Shown here one piece after another: positions 54,328-62,091 of a stretch of 64,000 nt of DNA; within the stretch, counting starts at the first letter, position 1; each line of letters begins with the position of its first letter. The DNA comes from Corynebacterium sp. MSK008 (GTDB lineage Bacteria > Actinomycetota > Actinomycetes > Mycobacteriales > Mycobacteriaceae), in assembly GCF_030232585.1 (NCBI RefSeq), contig NZ_JASPJX010000001.1, positions 1 through 64,000 of the forward strand. The letters are read 5' to 3'. The notes under the pieces were generated by a model that made no database searches, was not told the DNA's origin, and saw only the letters and a program-made list of their open reading frames with translations. A program made the translations under genes and the position numbers.

Positions 54328-55300
54328 AATCATCCTGGACTGTGACCCCGGCCACGACGACGCCGTCGCCATCCTGCTCGCAGCCGGCAACCCGGACATC
54401 GAGCTGCTGGGCTTGACCACCGTCGGCGGCAACCACACCATCGACCACGTCACGCGCAACGCGCAGCAGGTGCTTACGGTTGCCGGTTTGCGCGATGTTC
54501 CCGTCTACCGCGGGGTGACGCGCCCTTTGCTTAACGACGTTGTCACCGCCGAAGACATCCACGGCGACACCGGCATGGAAATCCACGGCTTCGACCTGCC
54601 GGAACCCACTGTTCCGGTGGGGGAGATCGGGGCGGTGCAGTGGATCGTCGATACGCTGATGCGCGAAGAGCCGGGGACCGTGACCCTGGTGCCCACCGGG
54701 CCGCTGACCAACATCGCCTTGGCGGCGCGCCTGGAGCCGCGCATTGTCTCGCGAGTGCGCGAGGTCGTGCTGATGGGCGGCGCGTACGGAGCCGGCAACT
54801 TCTCGCCGTCGGCGGAGTTCAACATCGCCGTCGACCCGGAAGCCGCCGCGATCGTGTTCGGCGAGGACTGGCCCGTGGTCATGGTCGGGCTGGACCTGAC
54901 GCACCAAGCCCTAGCGACGCCCGCAGTGCAGGCCCGTTTCGCCGCTTTGGGTACGCCGAGCGGCGACTTCCTGGCCGCGCTTGTAGACGCCTTCCGCGCC
55001 AACTACAAGGACGCCCAGGGCTTTGACAACCCGCCGGTCCACGACCCGTGCGCGGTGGCGTACGTCATCGACCCGACCGTGGTCGAGACCGTGTCCGTGC
55101 CGGTGTCGGTGGAGCTTGCGGGTGCCTTGACGCGCGGGCGCACCGTGGCGGACCTGCGCGCGTTCGGCGCGGCACTGGCCTCGGGCGCTGCCCCGGAGGC
55201 CTCGGCCGCGGATGCCGACTGCACCACCTCGGTGGCGACGCGCCTGGACGTGGACCGGTTCTGGGACCTCGTCGTCGACGCCGTCGAGCGCCTGGGGTAG
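54320..55300 (+). CDS. uriH: uridine-preferring nucleoside hydrolase (IunH family)
   Basis: A 326-aa enzyme hydrolysing ribonucleosides to base and ribose. The Ca2+-binding N-terminus KIILDCDPGHDDAVAILLA is the family signature; LLGLTTVGGNHTIDHVTRNA, TLVPTGPLTNIALAAR, LMGGAYGAGNFSPSAEFNIAVDPEAA and FDNPPVHDPCAVAYVI are all present. GTG start overlapping the transporter gene by 8 bases, so uptake and cleavage are coupled. Confidence 0.85.
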   Translation: MRKIILDCDPGHDDAVAILLAAGNPDIELLGLTTVGGNHTIDHVTRNAQQVLTVAGLRDVPVYRGVTRPLLNDVVTAEDIHGDTGMEIHGFDLPEPTVPVGEIGAVQWIVDTLMREEPGTVTLVPTGPLTNIALAARLEPRIVSRVREVVLMGGAYGAGNFSPSAEFNIAVDPEAAAIVFGEDWPVVMVGLDLTHQALATPAVQARFAALGTPSGDFLAALVDAFRANYKDAQGFDNPPVHDPCAVAYVIDPTVVETVSVPVSVELAGALTRGRTVADLRAFGAALASGAAPEASAADADCTTSVATRLDVDRFWDLVVDAVERLG

Positions 55301-55333
55301 GGGCGCTTCCCGCCGCACTTGCCGATCCCCCCG

Positions 55334-55402
55334 TAGAACCGGCTACCTGCAACCGGCTACCTTGCGAAAAATCGCCTGGTAGCCGGTTCTAGGTAGCCGG
55401 TT
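55334..55402. repeat. nested double palindrome (AACCGGCTACC units)
   Basis: AACCGGCTACC occurs at 55337-55347 and 55351-55361, and its complement GGTAGCCGGTT at 55378-55388 and 55392-55402. Both pairs are spaced by 3 bases, so two alternative or nested stem-loops can form; the TAG/CTA extension makes one of them 14 bp. It lies 34 bases after the uriH stop and may act as a terminator or a protein-binding site. Confidence 0.65.
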
Positions 55403-55481
55403 TCCGTCATGAGGGGGCCTCACGTTTCCCACCGCCGCCCGTCCAGACGCCGCCCCCACTCGACCGCTAGCCTTGGCGCCC

Positions 55482-56297
55482 ATGGACTTTTCTGATGACG
55501 TGGGCACTCTTTACTTTGTCCTCGAGTACACCGGTGTGTTGTTGGCGGCCACGATCGGCGGGACCGTGGCCAAGCGGATGAACTTCGACATTGTGGGGTT
55601 CGCGTTTGTAGCGTTGATTTCGTCGCTGAGCGGCGGCCTCATGCGCGACGCCATACTTAACGACGGCCCCGCCGCCGCCCTGACCAACCCCGGCTACCTG
55701 ATCACCGCCACGATCGGCGGGCTGATCGCGTACTTCGCGCCCCTGCGCGGCAAGCTCTGGGAGAACTTCCGGTTCTACGCGGACGTGGTCACCATCGGCG
55801 TGTGGGCGGTCGGCGGCACCATCAAGGCGCTGAACGCCGAGCTGAGCTGGGTGCCGTGCGTGCTGCTGGCCGTGATCACCGCAACCGGCGGCACCCTGGC
55901 GCGCGATATTGCGCTGCGGCAGGTGCCGTCGCTGTTTACCAGCCAGAAGATGACGGTGTTCCCGGCGATTATCGCGTCGGTGATCATGCTGGTGCTCAAC
56001 CAGTTCGACCTGGTGTGGGAAGGCATGCTGGCCGCCGCCATCGCCGCGCCGCTGTTTGCGTTTGCGGTGTACTTCGGCGGAGACAAGTTCTCGGCGTTTC
56101 AGACCAAGCGCATCGAGCGGCCGCTGGAGGAGAAGATTGGCGAGGCGCTCGGCGTGGACACCGACTCGCGCCGCCCCGTCGAGTCCGGCGAAGAGGTGCG
56201 CAACGCGTTGGAGAGCGCCTCGGACGAGCAGTTGATCCAGGCGCTGCGGGTGATGCTGCAAAACGAGGTGCAGGAGCGCACGGAGGCCAAGACCTAA
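55482..56297 (+). CDS. TRIC-type cation channel family protein (UPF0126), first copy
   Basis: A 271-aa membrane protein with two repeats of three helices: VLEYTGVLLAATIGGTVAKRMNFDIVGFAFVALISSLSGGLMRD and FRFYADVVTIGVWAVGGTIKALN...TATGGTLARDIAL. The GG..RD motifs are the family hallmark. The last ~55 residues are an acidic soluble tail. ATG 55482 is chosen; a TTG three codons earlier is possible. It lies 25 bases upstream of a second family member. Confidence 0.82.
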   Translation: MDFSDDVGTLYFVLEYTGVLLAATIGGTVAKRMNFDIVGFAFVALISSLSGGLMRDAILNDGPAAALTNPGYLITATIGGLIAYFAPLRGKLWENFRFYADVVTIGVWAVGGTIKALNAELSWVPCVLLAVITATGGTLARDIALRQVPSLFTSQKMTVFPAIIASVIMLVLNQFDLVWEGMLAAAIAAPLFAFAVYFGGDKFSAFQTKRIERPLEEKIGEALGVDTDSRRPVESGEEVRNALESASDEQLIQALRVMLQNEVQERTEAKT

Positions 56298-56322
56298 CCC
56301 ACGACCGAGCTCGCCCCCTACG

Positions 56323-57174
56323 ATGGCGCGTATGTACTTCGACAACGTGCTCACCCCTGTGGGTTTTTCGTTTGCGCTGATGGATTTGATCGGCGTGTTC
56401 CTCAACGCGTTGATGGGCGGGCTTGTGGCCAGGCGGATGCGTTTCGACGCCGTCGGGTTCATGCTCATCTCCATCATCTCCGGAATGGCCGGCGGCATGA
56501 TCCGCGACGCCCTGATTGGTGCCACCCCGGCGGGTGCGCTGCAAAACCCGTGGTACATCGGCACGGCGCTGGTGGGCTCGTTGGTGGCGTTCGCGCTGTC
56601 CATCGAAGGCCGCGCTTGGGAGTTGTTCCGCTTCCACGGCGACATGGTCATCGTGGGCGTGTGGGCGGTCACCGGCACCGTCACCGCGTTGCGTGAGGAC
56701 GTCACGTGGTTCGGCTGCATCCTCATGGGTGTGCTCACCGCCACCGGCGGGATGGTCATCCGCGAGATGATGATTGGGCAGATTCCCAACATTCTCATTG
56801 ATCGCCAGTTGTACGTGGTCCCGGCGATGGTGGCGTCGATAAGCGTGCAGCTCTTCTACGACCTCGGCTGGCAGTCGGTGGGCCTGGCCGTTTCCGCGCT
56901 GGTCGGCATCGCGCTCGGTGTGGCCGCGTACTGGCTGGACTGGTCGGTGCCGGGCGTGGAGGCGCTCGCGCCGGTGGATAACTATTTCACCCGGATGAAG
57001 CACCGGGTCGGCGGCAAGCTTCCGCCCGTTGCGTACCGGCAGCGCACCGCCAACCCGACGCTGATTTCCGCGCCGACGCGCAAGGACGTGCGCGACGAAC
57101 TCGCGGCCGTCGACGGCGAGATCACCCACGAGGAGTTCATCGCCGCGCTGTACCGCGCCTACGGGTTGAAGTAG
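56323..57174 (+). CDS. TRIC-type cation channel family protein (UPF0126), second copy
   Basis: A 283-aa paralogue of the preceding protein: ALMDLIGVFLNALMGGLVARRMRFDAVGFMLISIISGMAGGMIRD, FHGDMVIVGVWAVTGTVTALRED and TATGGMVIREMMIG. The two may form a hetero-oligomer, which is inference. ATG at 56323 or 56332 are both possible starts; neither has a clear ribosome site. The stop overlaps the convergent gene by 16 bases. A GTCGATAAGC decamer lies inside the gene (56835). Confidence 0.82.
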   Translation: MARMYFDNVLTPVGFSFALMDLIGVFLNALMGGLVARRMRFDAVGFMLISIISGMAGGMIRDALIGATPAGALQNPWYIGTALVGSLVAFALSIEGRAWELFRFHGDMVIVGVWAVTGTVTALREDVTWFGCILMGVLTATGGMVIREMMIGQIPNILIDRQLYVVPAMVASISVQLFYDLGWQSVGLAVSALVGIALGVAAYWLDWSVPGVEALAPVDNYFTRMKHRVGGKLPPVAYRQRTANPTLISAPTRKDVRDELAAVDGEITHEEFIAALYRAYGLK

Positions 57175-57611
57175 CCGTTCGGCGCGGGCCAACCGTTCGC
57201 CGCGCCCGCCCCGGGCAGCGGGTCCGTGCGGTACGGGTCCATGGTCTGCTCGAGCTGCTGCTCCAGTTGCCGCTCGAGTTCGGCGAAGTCGGAGGACTCG
57301 CCGAACTGCGAGGCCACGTGCCGCTCCACCAGCGCGATGCTTAGCGCGGTGCCGAGGATCGCGGTCACCAACGCCGCGGCCGGCCACGCCTTCTTCGCGC
57401 CCTGCGGGAACAGTCCGACCACCCCGAGGATGAACCCGGCCTGCACCAGCGGCGCGCCGAAGGCGGCGGTGGTGGCGGAGAAAGAAAGCAGCGTGCCGAG
57501 GCCTGCGCTGGCGACGCCGATGATGCCGATGAGGTTGTCACCGGAGGCGTCGATAGGCGAAGGCTTTGGCGCTGGTGCTGGTGTTGGAGCAAACGGAAAT
57601 GCAGTAGTCAT
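57159..57611 (-). CDS. small membrane protein, unknown function
   Basis: A 150-aa protein with a Pro/Ala-rich N-terminus (FPFAPTPAPAPKPSPI), three or four hydrophobic segments (NLIGIIGVASAGLGTLL, AGFILGVVGLFP, WPAAALVTAILGTALSIALV) and a Glu/Gln-rich coiled-coil-like stretch (ELERQLEQQLEQTMD). ATG 57611 follows AAGGGGGG. The next - strand gene (57675) has a related layout, so the two may be diverged duplicates. Confidence 0.65.
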   Translation of the reverse strand: MTTAFPFAPTPAPAPKPSPIDASGDNLIGIIGVASAGLGTLLSFSATTAAFGAPLVQAGFILGVVGLFPQGAKKAWPAAALVTAILGTALSIALVERHVASQFGESSDFAELERQLEQQLEQTMDPYRTDPLPGAGAANGWPAPNGYFNP

Positions 57612-57674
57612 AATCCCCCCTTGTTTTGGATTTGGTGGCGAGCCTAGCGCAGGGCGGCGGATCGCGCCCGGCAA

Positions 57675-58037
57675 CTAGTTCTGCCCGGTCATTCGCCTGT
57701 GTCCGGACAGGTCTTTTTGCAACTGGCGCCACTGCTCTTCGGTGATCTCGTGGCTTTCAATCTCCGCGAGCTCAGCCTGCACCGACGGGATGGAATTCAC
57801 CCCGATGCCAACGAGCGCGAGCACGACCGCAAACTTCGGGGCGCGACCGGGCGGCGGCTGGTGCGGGTGGTGCTGGTGGCGCGGCTCCGAACGGACCTGC
57901 GCGATGCCGACCACGCCCATCGTCAGCGCCGTTCCCAGCAGCACGATGCCGACGAGTTTTGTGCCCGAGCTCATCGCCAGAATCGTCCCGGCGAAAGCGA
58001 CAAGCGCGCCGATTGTGCCGAGCGTATTTGCGTTCAT
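57675..58037 (-). CDS. small membrane protein, unknown function
   Basis: A 120-aa protein with two N-terminal hydrophobic segments (TIGALVAFAGTILAMS, LVGIVLLGTALTMGVVGIA), a His/Pro-rich loop, a third segment (FAVVLALVGIGVNSI) and a charged tail (HEITEEQWRQLQKDL). ATG 58037 has GGGGGAA upstream. It precedes 57611 on the same strand with a 63-base gap. Confidence 0.65.
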   Translation of the reverse strand: MNANTLGTIGALVAFAGTILAMSSGTKLVGIVLLGTALTMGVVGIAQVRSEPRHQHHPHQPPPGRAPKFAVVLALVGIGVNSIPSVQAELAEIESHEITEEQWRQLQKDLSGHRRMTGQN

Positions 58038-58124
58038 GAGTATTCCCCCTTGATAGATCCCCCTGTGCGCCTTCGGAGTGTAGCCGGGGAAGTGGCGGCG
58101 CGCTCGGCGTGAGAAGATCGGCGC

Positions 58125-59036
58125 ATGCTGTTGTTTGTGGCGCTCGCGGTAGGCGGGCTGATTCCGATCCAGACCGCGGCGAACTCGCGCCTGCGATTGA
58201 GCGTGGGTAACAAGCCGGTGGTCTCGGCGCTGATCTCGTTTAGCTTGGCGCTGCTTGTTGCCGCGGTGGCGACCACGCTGCTGCGCGGTAACCCTGTGCC
58301 GCAGTTTTCCGCCGAGGTGCCCTGGTGGGGATGGATCGGCGGCGTCATGGGCGTGTGCTTCGTGCTGGGCAACATCCTGCTGTTCCCCCGCCTGGGTGCG
58401 CTGGAAACCGTGGTCCTGCCGATCCTGGGCCAGGTGATCATGGGCCTGGTCGTGGACCGTTTCGGGCTGTTCGGGGCGCCTGCAATGCCGGTGTCGTGGA
58501 TGCGCGTGCTGGGGGCGGCGGTGGTCTTCGCCGGGATCGTGGTGGTGCTGCGCGCAGGCAAACGGCCGGTGCTGGAAGGCGACGCTGAGGGGCTCGAGCT
58601 GGCGATCTTCCGCGTGTGCGGCGTGCTGGTGGGCGTGTGCACCGCGATCCAGACCTCGGTGAACGGCTACATGGGCACCATCGCCGGGTCGTCGCTGCAC
58701 GCCGGCGAGATCAACCTCGCCGTCGGCGCGGTGTTGCTGCTGGTGGCGGCGCTGGTGACCAGCCCGCGCCAGCTCGTGCGGCGTCCTGAGCCGGGGCCGT
58801 GGTGGATGTGGCTCGGCGGCCTGGTCGGCGCGACGTTTGTCATCTCGGGCGCGACACTTGCACCGCTGTTGGGCACCGCCACCACCGTGATCGCCTTCAA
58901 CGCGGGCACCATCGCCGCGGGCCAGGTCCTGGAGGCGCGCGGGGCGTTCGGCGCGCGGAAGAACCCGCTGACGGCGACGCGCCTGGCAGGCCTGGTGGTG
59001 ATCTTCCTCGGCGTGCTGGCGGTGCGGTTGCTGTAA
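58125..59036 (+). CDS. DMT-family transporter (DUF606/YdcZ-like, two-repeat form)
   Basis: A 303-aa inner-membrane protein with about 10 transmembrane segments made of two homologous halves: the first begins LLFVALAVGGLIPIQTAANSRLR and the second VCGVLVGVCTAIQTSVNGYMG. Both repeat the I-Q-T..N motif of the DUF606 family. The substrate is unknown. No ribosome site is obvious; the start is set by the hydrophobic N-terminus. Confidence 0.82.
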   Translation: MLLFVALAVGGLIPIQTAANSRLRLSVGNKPVVSALISFSLALLVAAVATTLLRGNPVPQFSAEVPWWGWIGGVMGVCFVLGNILLFPRLGALETVVLPILGQVIMGLVVDRFGLFGAPAMPVSWMRVLGAAVVFAGIVVVLRAGKRPVLEGDAEGLELAIFRVCGVLVGVCTAIQTSVNGYMGTIAGSSLHAGEINLAVGAVLLLVAALVTSPRQLVRRPEPGPWWMWLGGLVGATFVISGATLAPLLGTATTVIAFNAGTIAAGQVLEARGAFGARKNPLTATRLAGLVVIFLGVLAVRLL

Positions 59037-59038
59037 GC

Positions 59039-59102
59039 CCCTCAACCTCAACCGAAGCTCGAGCAAACAGGGGGATCAACCAGCGGTTGAGGGTTGCTCG
59101 AG
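59039..59102 (+). other. possible pseudoknot: two crossing 9-bp helices
   Basis: CCCTCAACC (59039-59047) is complementary to GGTTGAGGG (59085-59093), and CTCGAGCAA (59058-59066) to TTGCTCGAG (59094-59102). The arms interleave 1-2-1'-2', an H-type pseudoknot layout. CTCAACCG (59047-59054) can pair instead with CGGTTGAG (59084-59091). It lies just after the DMT gene stop. Confidence 0.45.
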
Positions 59103-59254
59103 TCAACTGGTGTGAAGCAATATCGGCCGAGAGCAACCAGAGGCCGTTGGGGAAGACGAACCTCTCGTCTCACACTCCGCCGCAGCGGATTAGTCACCCG
59201 CCGCGGCACAAAAATCCCGCCTAGTCATCGGGGTTGGAGTGTGCCGCCATCGAT

Positions 59255-59278
59255 GCGGGCACGCCGAAAGGCGCCCGC
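59255..59278 (+). promoter_or_regulatory. GAAA-capped hairpin just upstream of a ribosome site
   Basis: GCGGG/CCCGC and CGCC/GGCG stems with a GAAA tetraloop (59266-59269). It ends just before the AAGGG ribosome site of the gene at 59296. It could modulate translation or be a short terminator. Confidence 0.35.
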
Positions 59279-59295
59279 AAGAAGGGTCCCCACCA

Positions 59296-59616
59296 ATGAC
59301 GACAACACTGGCCGCACCCACCTGCCGCGCCCCGCGCACCCGACTCGCGTGGACATTCTGCGTTGAGGGGATGCCGGTGCGGGAGCGACGGAGCGTCGAG
59401 AAGCAGATGCTTCTGCTTCCCGACGGCGCGCCCGGCGAAATCTGGTTCACCCGCTGGCAGCGGCGCGCGGACCGCACGTACTCGTGCCGCGAGACGATTT
59501 ACGCCACGCACGAGGAGATCGAGCCGTTTGCGCAGGCCATGGACCGGCTTTCGCGGGAGAAAAATTTTGTGGCGAGCCTCACGCCACGCTCCTACGATGG
59601 GCCACATGTCTACTAA
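59296..59616 (+). CDS. hypothetical protein, 106 aa
   Basis: A 106-aa protein (TTTLAAPTCRAPRTRLAWTF..., ERRSVEKQMLLLPDGAPGEIWFTRWQRRADRTYSCRET), no signal peptide, family unknown. AAGGG lies 8 bases before ATG. It overlaps the start of the aldehyde dehydrogenase gene by 11 bases, so the two are co-transcribed; the longer upstream frame is not supported. Confidence 0.6.
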   Translation: MTTTLAAPTCRAPRTRLAWTFCVEGMPVRERRSVEKQMLLLPDGAPGEIWFTRWQRRADRTYSCRETIYATHEEIEPFAQAMDRLSREKNFVASLTPRSYDGPHVY

Positions 59617-61000
59617 GTACCGCGTACAAAACCCGAAGAACAACGAGATCGTCGAGTCCTTCGACTTCATCACCGACGACGAGCTTGAAACCGCCCTGGC
59701 CACCGCAAACGACACGTTCAAGCAGTGGCGCGAGAAGAGCTTCGAGGAGCGCGCGGAGGTCCTTCGCAAGGTTGCGAAGCTTTTCGACGAGCAACGCGCC
59801 GAGCTGACCCGCATCATCGCAGAAGAGATGGGCAAGTCGGTCAAGGAAGGCGACGGCGAGATCGACGACGTCGTCGAGATCTTCAACTACTACGCCGACA
59901 ACGGCGCGGAGTTTGGCGCCGACGAGGAGATCCCGAACCAGCGCGGCGGCACCTCCGTCATGCGCAAGGTCCCGCTCGGCGTGATCCTGGGCATCATGCC
60001 GTGGAACTTCCCCTACTACCAGGTCGCGCGCTTCGCGGCACCCGCGCTGATGGCCGGCAACGTGGTGATGGTCAAGCACGCCGAGATCTGCCCCCGCTCC
60101 GCCGCCGCGATTGAGAAGATCTTCGACGAGGCGGGGGCGCCGAAGGGCCTGTACACGAACCTGTACGCCAAGCACTCGCAGGTCTCCACACTGATCAACG
60201 ACGACCGCGTCCAGGGCGTGTCCCTGACCGGCTCCGAGCGCGCCGGGCGCACCATCGCCTCGCAGGCCGGCCAGGCGCTGAAGAAGTGCGTGCTCGAGCT
60301 CGGCGGCACCGACGCGTACGTCGTGCTGGATGCTTCCGACGTCAAGGCCGCCGCGGAGACCGCGTGGAACAAGCGCATCGGCAACGTGGGCCAGGCTTGC
60401 ACGTCCAACAAGCGTATGATCGTCATGGAGGACATTTACGACGAGTTTGTGCAGGCGTTGGTGGACCTGGCGTCGTCGTATAGCGAAGGCGACCCGCTCA
60501 ACCCCGGCGACGGCAAGGAGTTCTACCCGCTGTCCTCCCGCGACGCCGCGGAGCTGCTCGCGCAGCAGCTGCGCCTGGCCGTGGAAGAGGGCGCGAACCT
60601 GCGCGTCGGCGGCGAAGTCACCGGCAAGGGCGCCTACATCACCCCGGCCGTCATCACCGACATCCCGGTCGGCTCCGACTCCTACTACGAGGAGTTCTTC
60701 GGGCCCGTGGCTGAGGTATACAAGGTTTCCTCCGAGGAAGAGGCGATCGAGCTGGCCAACGATTCCCGCTACGGCCTCGGCGGCGCGGTGATGTCCGAGG
60801 ACGCCGAGCGCGCCAAGAAGGTCGCGGCGAAGGTCGACACCGGCATGATCCACGTGAACATCCCGCAGGCGCGCGGCGCCGAGCTGCCGTTCGGCGGCGT
60901 GAAGGCGTCCGGTTTGGGCCGCGAGCTGGGGCCGCTGGGCATGGACGAGTTTGTCAACCACCAGCGCTTCTACGTTGCCGGCTCCGACTCGGCGGTGTAA
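59606..61000 (+). CDS. aldehyde dehydrogenase, succinate-semialdehyde dehydrogenase type
   Basis: A 464-aa NAD(P)-dependent dehydrogenase. Motifs: GIMPWNFPYYQVARFAAPALMAGN, LTGSERAGRTIASQAG, catalytic Glu in LELGGTDAYVVL, catalytic Cys in NVGQACTSNKR, and LPFGGVKASGLGREL. The usual ELGGSDPF is ELGGTDAY here. Closest to GabD-like enzymes; the true aldehyde is not determinable. ATG 59606 gives MSTKYRVQNP, matching related proteins; the frame further upstream overlaps the previous gene and is rejected. Confidence 0.85.
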   Translation: MSTKYRVQNPKNNEIVESFDFITDDELETALATANDTFKQWREKSFEERAEVLRKVAKLFDEQRAELTRIIAEEMGKSVKEGDGEIDDVVEIFNYYADNGAEFGADEEIPNQRGGTSVMRKVPLGVILGIMPWNFPYYQVARFAAPALMAGNVVMVKHAEICPRSAAAIEKIFDEAGAPKGLYTNLYAKHSQVSTLINDDRVQGVSLTGSERAGRTIASQAGQALKKCVLELGGTDAYVVLDASDVKAAAETAWNKRIGNVGQACTSNKRMIVMEDIYDEFVQALVDLASSYSEGDPLNPGDGKEFYPLSSRDAAELLAQQLRLAVEEGANLRVGGEVTGKGAYITPAVITDIPVGSDSYYEEFFGPVAEVYKVSSEEEAIELANDSRYGLGGAVMSEDAERAKKVAAKVDTGMIHVNIPQARGAELPFGGVKASGLGRELGPLGMDEFVNHQRFYVAGSDSAV

Positions 61001-61018
61001 CTCGGGGCCTGGTCGGCT

Positions 61019-61075
61019 GTGTCAGTTTTGATGCGGGTGTTTCAAAAATGACACACGCGTGTCAAAATTGACACT
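61019..61075 (+). promoter_or_regulatory. operator-like GTGTCA repeats before the MNT-HEPN pair
   Basis: GTGTCA followed by a T/A-rich TTGA-type tail occurs three times: 61019 (+), 61054 to 61040 (-) and 61059 (+). The last two form an inverted repeat, TGACAC-ACGC-GTGTCA (61049-61064). The region ends one base before ATG 61076, so bound protein would block the promoter. The winged-helix N-terminus of the first gene product is the obvious candidate regulator. Confidence 0.6.
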
Positions 61076-61720
61076 ATGAAGCTTCAGAACCCGTTTACTG
61101 CCATCTGCTCCGACGCAGATGCGGCGGTGCTGCTCGCGCTCGGCCGGGCGCCGGTGGAGCTCACTGCCCAGCAGGTTCACGGTCTCGCGGCGGGTCCGTC
61201 GCTTTCCAGCGTTCGCCGCAGTTTGGAACGGCTCGCTCAGGGTGGGGTCATCCACGAGCGGGTGTTGGGGCAGGCGAGGGGCTACTCCTTGAACCAACAG
61301 CACCTGCTGGCTAGGCCAATTCAGGACATCGCTCACGCAACAGCGGAGCTTCATTCCCGCATTGCGCAGTGCGTGGAAGCGTGGCCAGCAGACGTGGCGG
61401 GATGCGTCCTCTTTGGCTCGGCAGCCCGGGGCGAGATGGGGGATTCCAGTGACATCGACCTGCTCATTTTAGTGGACAGCGAGTCGGCGGCAGTGCAGGT
61501 GGAAAACGGAGTATATGAGCTGTCGCGCCAGGTAGAGGCCTGGACGGGGGCGTCCGCCAACGTCGTGGTGTGGACGGCGGACCAAGACCATCCAGGCGCA
61601 ATCCTCGACAACATTGTGGACGAGGGCAAAACCATATACGGTAACCCGCAACACGTATGGGGGATTCTGAGGGGGATTCGTGACACCGCGAGCGGGCAAA
61701 GGAAAGACCGCACAAGCTAG
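61076..61720 (+). CDS. winged-helix/MNT nucleotidyltransferase, antitoxin-like
   Basis: A 214-aa protein. The first ~80 residues form a winged helix (LTAQQVHGLAAGPSLSSVRRSLERLAQGGVIHERV). Residues ~105-130 carry the minimal nucleotidyltransferase motif GSAARGEMGDSSDIDLL, an exact GSx10DxD. In MNT-HEPN systems the MNT protein neutralises the HEPN RNase, often by AMPylation. The HTH fusion suggests that it also represses its own promoter through the GTGTCA repeats. It overlaps the next gene by 41 bases. Confidence 0.75.
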   Translation: MKLQNPFTAICSDADAAVLLALGRAPVELTAQQVHGLAAGPSLSSVRRSLERLAQGGVIHERVLGQARGYSLNQQHLLARPIQDIAHATAELHSRIAQCVEAWPADVAGCVLFGSAARGEMGDSSDIDLLILVDSESAAVQVENGVYELSRQVEAWTGASANVVVWTADQDHPGAILDNIVDEGKTIYGNPQHVWGILRGIRDTASGQRKDRTS

Positions 61721-62081
61721 TGATGCAGTTCTTCGCAAGCGGATGCTTCGGGTCGAAGAGCATTTGGAACTGGCGCAGTTCGCCGAGGGTGAGTTCGGCG
61801 CAAACGCAGTGATTTCCAACTACATCAACGCCGCGATAGGCGCTGGCGACGTGATTTGCGGAGCGCTGACCGGTGAATACAACCGTTCTGCTGATCACTT
61901 CGAAGCGGTGCGCATGCTCGAGTTGTCTGGAGAAAAGGAAGCCGCGAAGGCTTTGAACACGGTGCTACAAAACAAGACGATGGCCAATTACAGCGACGTC
62001 GGCCTAAGCGAAGTTCAGGTTAAACAGACTTCGCGGCTATCAGTAAAGCTCGTCAATAGGGCGCGCCAACTCGCGCCGTAG
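61680..62081 (+). CDS. HEPN-like protein, toxin or partner of the MNT gene
   Basis: A 133-aa all-helical protein. The C-terminal half (ALNTVLQNKTMANYSDVGLSEVQVKQTSRLSVKLVNRARQL) follows the HEPN pattern (L..Rn.A.Y.d...s...a...a..lv..A). The catalytic Rx4-6H is not in its usual place: the equivalent is NKTMANY. An RMLRVEEH stretch near the N-terminus fits Rx6H by spacing only. It may be a non-catalytic HEPN of the SAV_6107 kind. The GTG start at 61680 lies inside the MNT gene; an ATG at 61743 is an alternative. Confidence 0.62.
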   Translation: MTPRAGKGKTAQASDAVLRKRMLRVEEHLELAQFAEGEFGANAVISNYINAAIGAGDVICGALTGEYNRSADHFEAVRMLELSGEKEAAKALNTVLQNKTMANYSDVGLSEVQVKQTSRLSVKLVNRARQLAP

Positions 62082-62091
62082 ACGGCGATTA

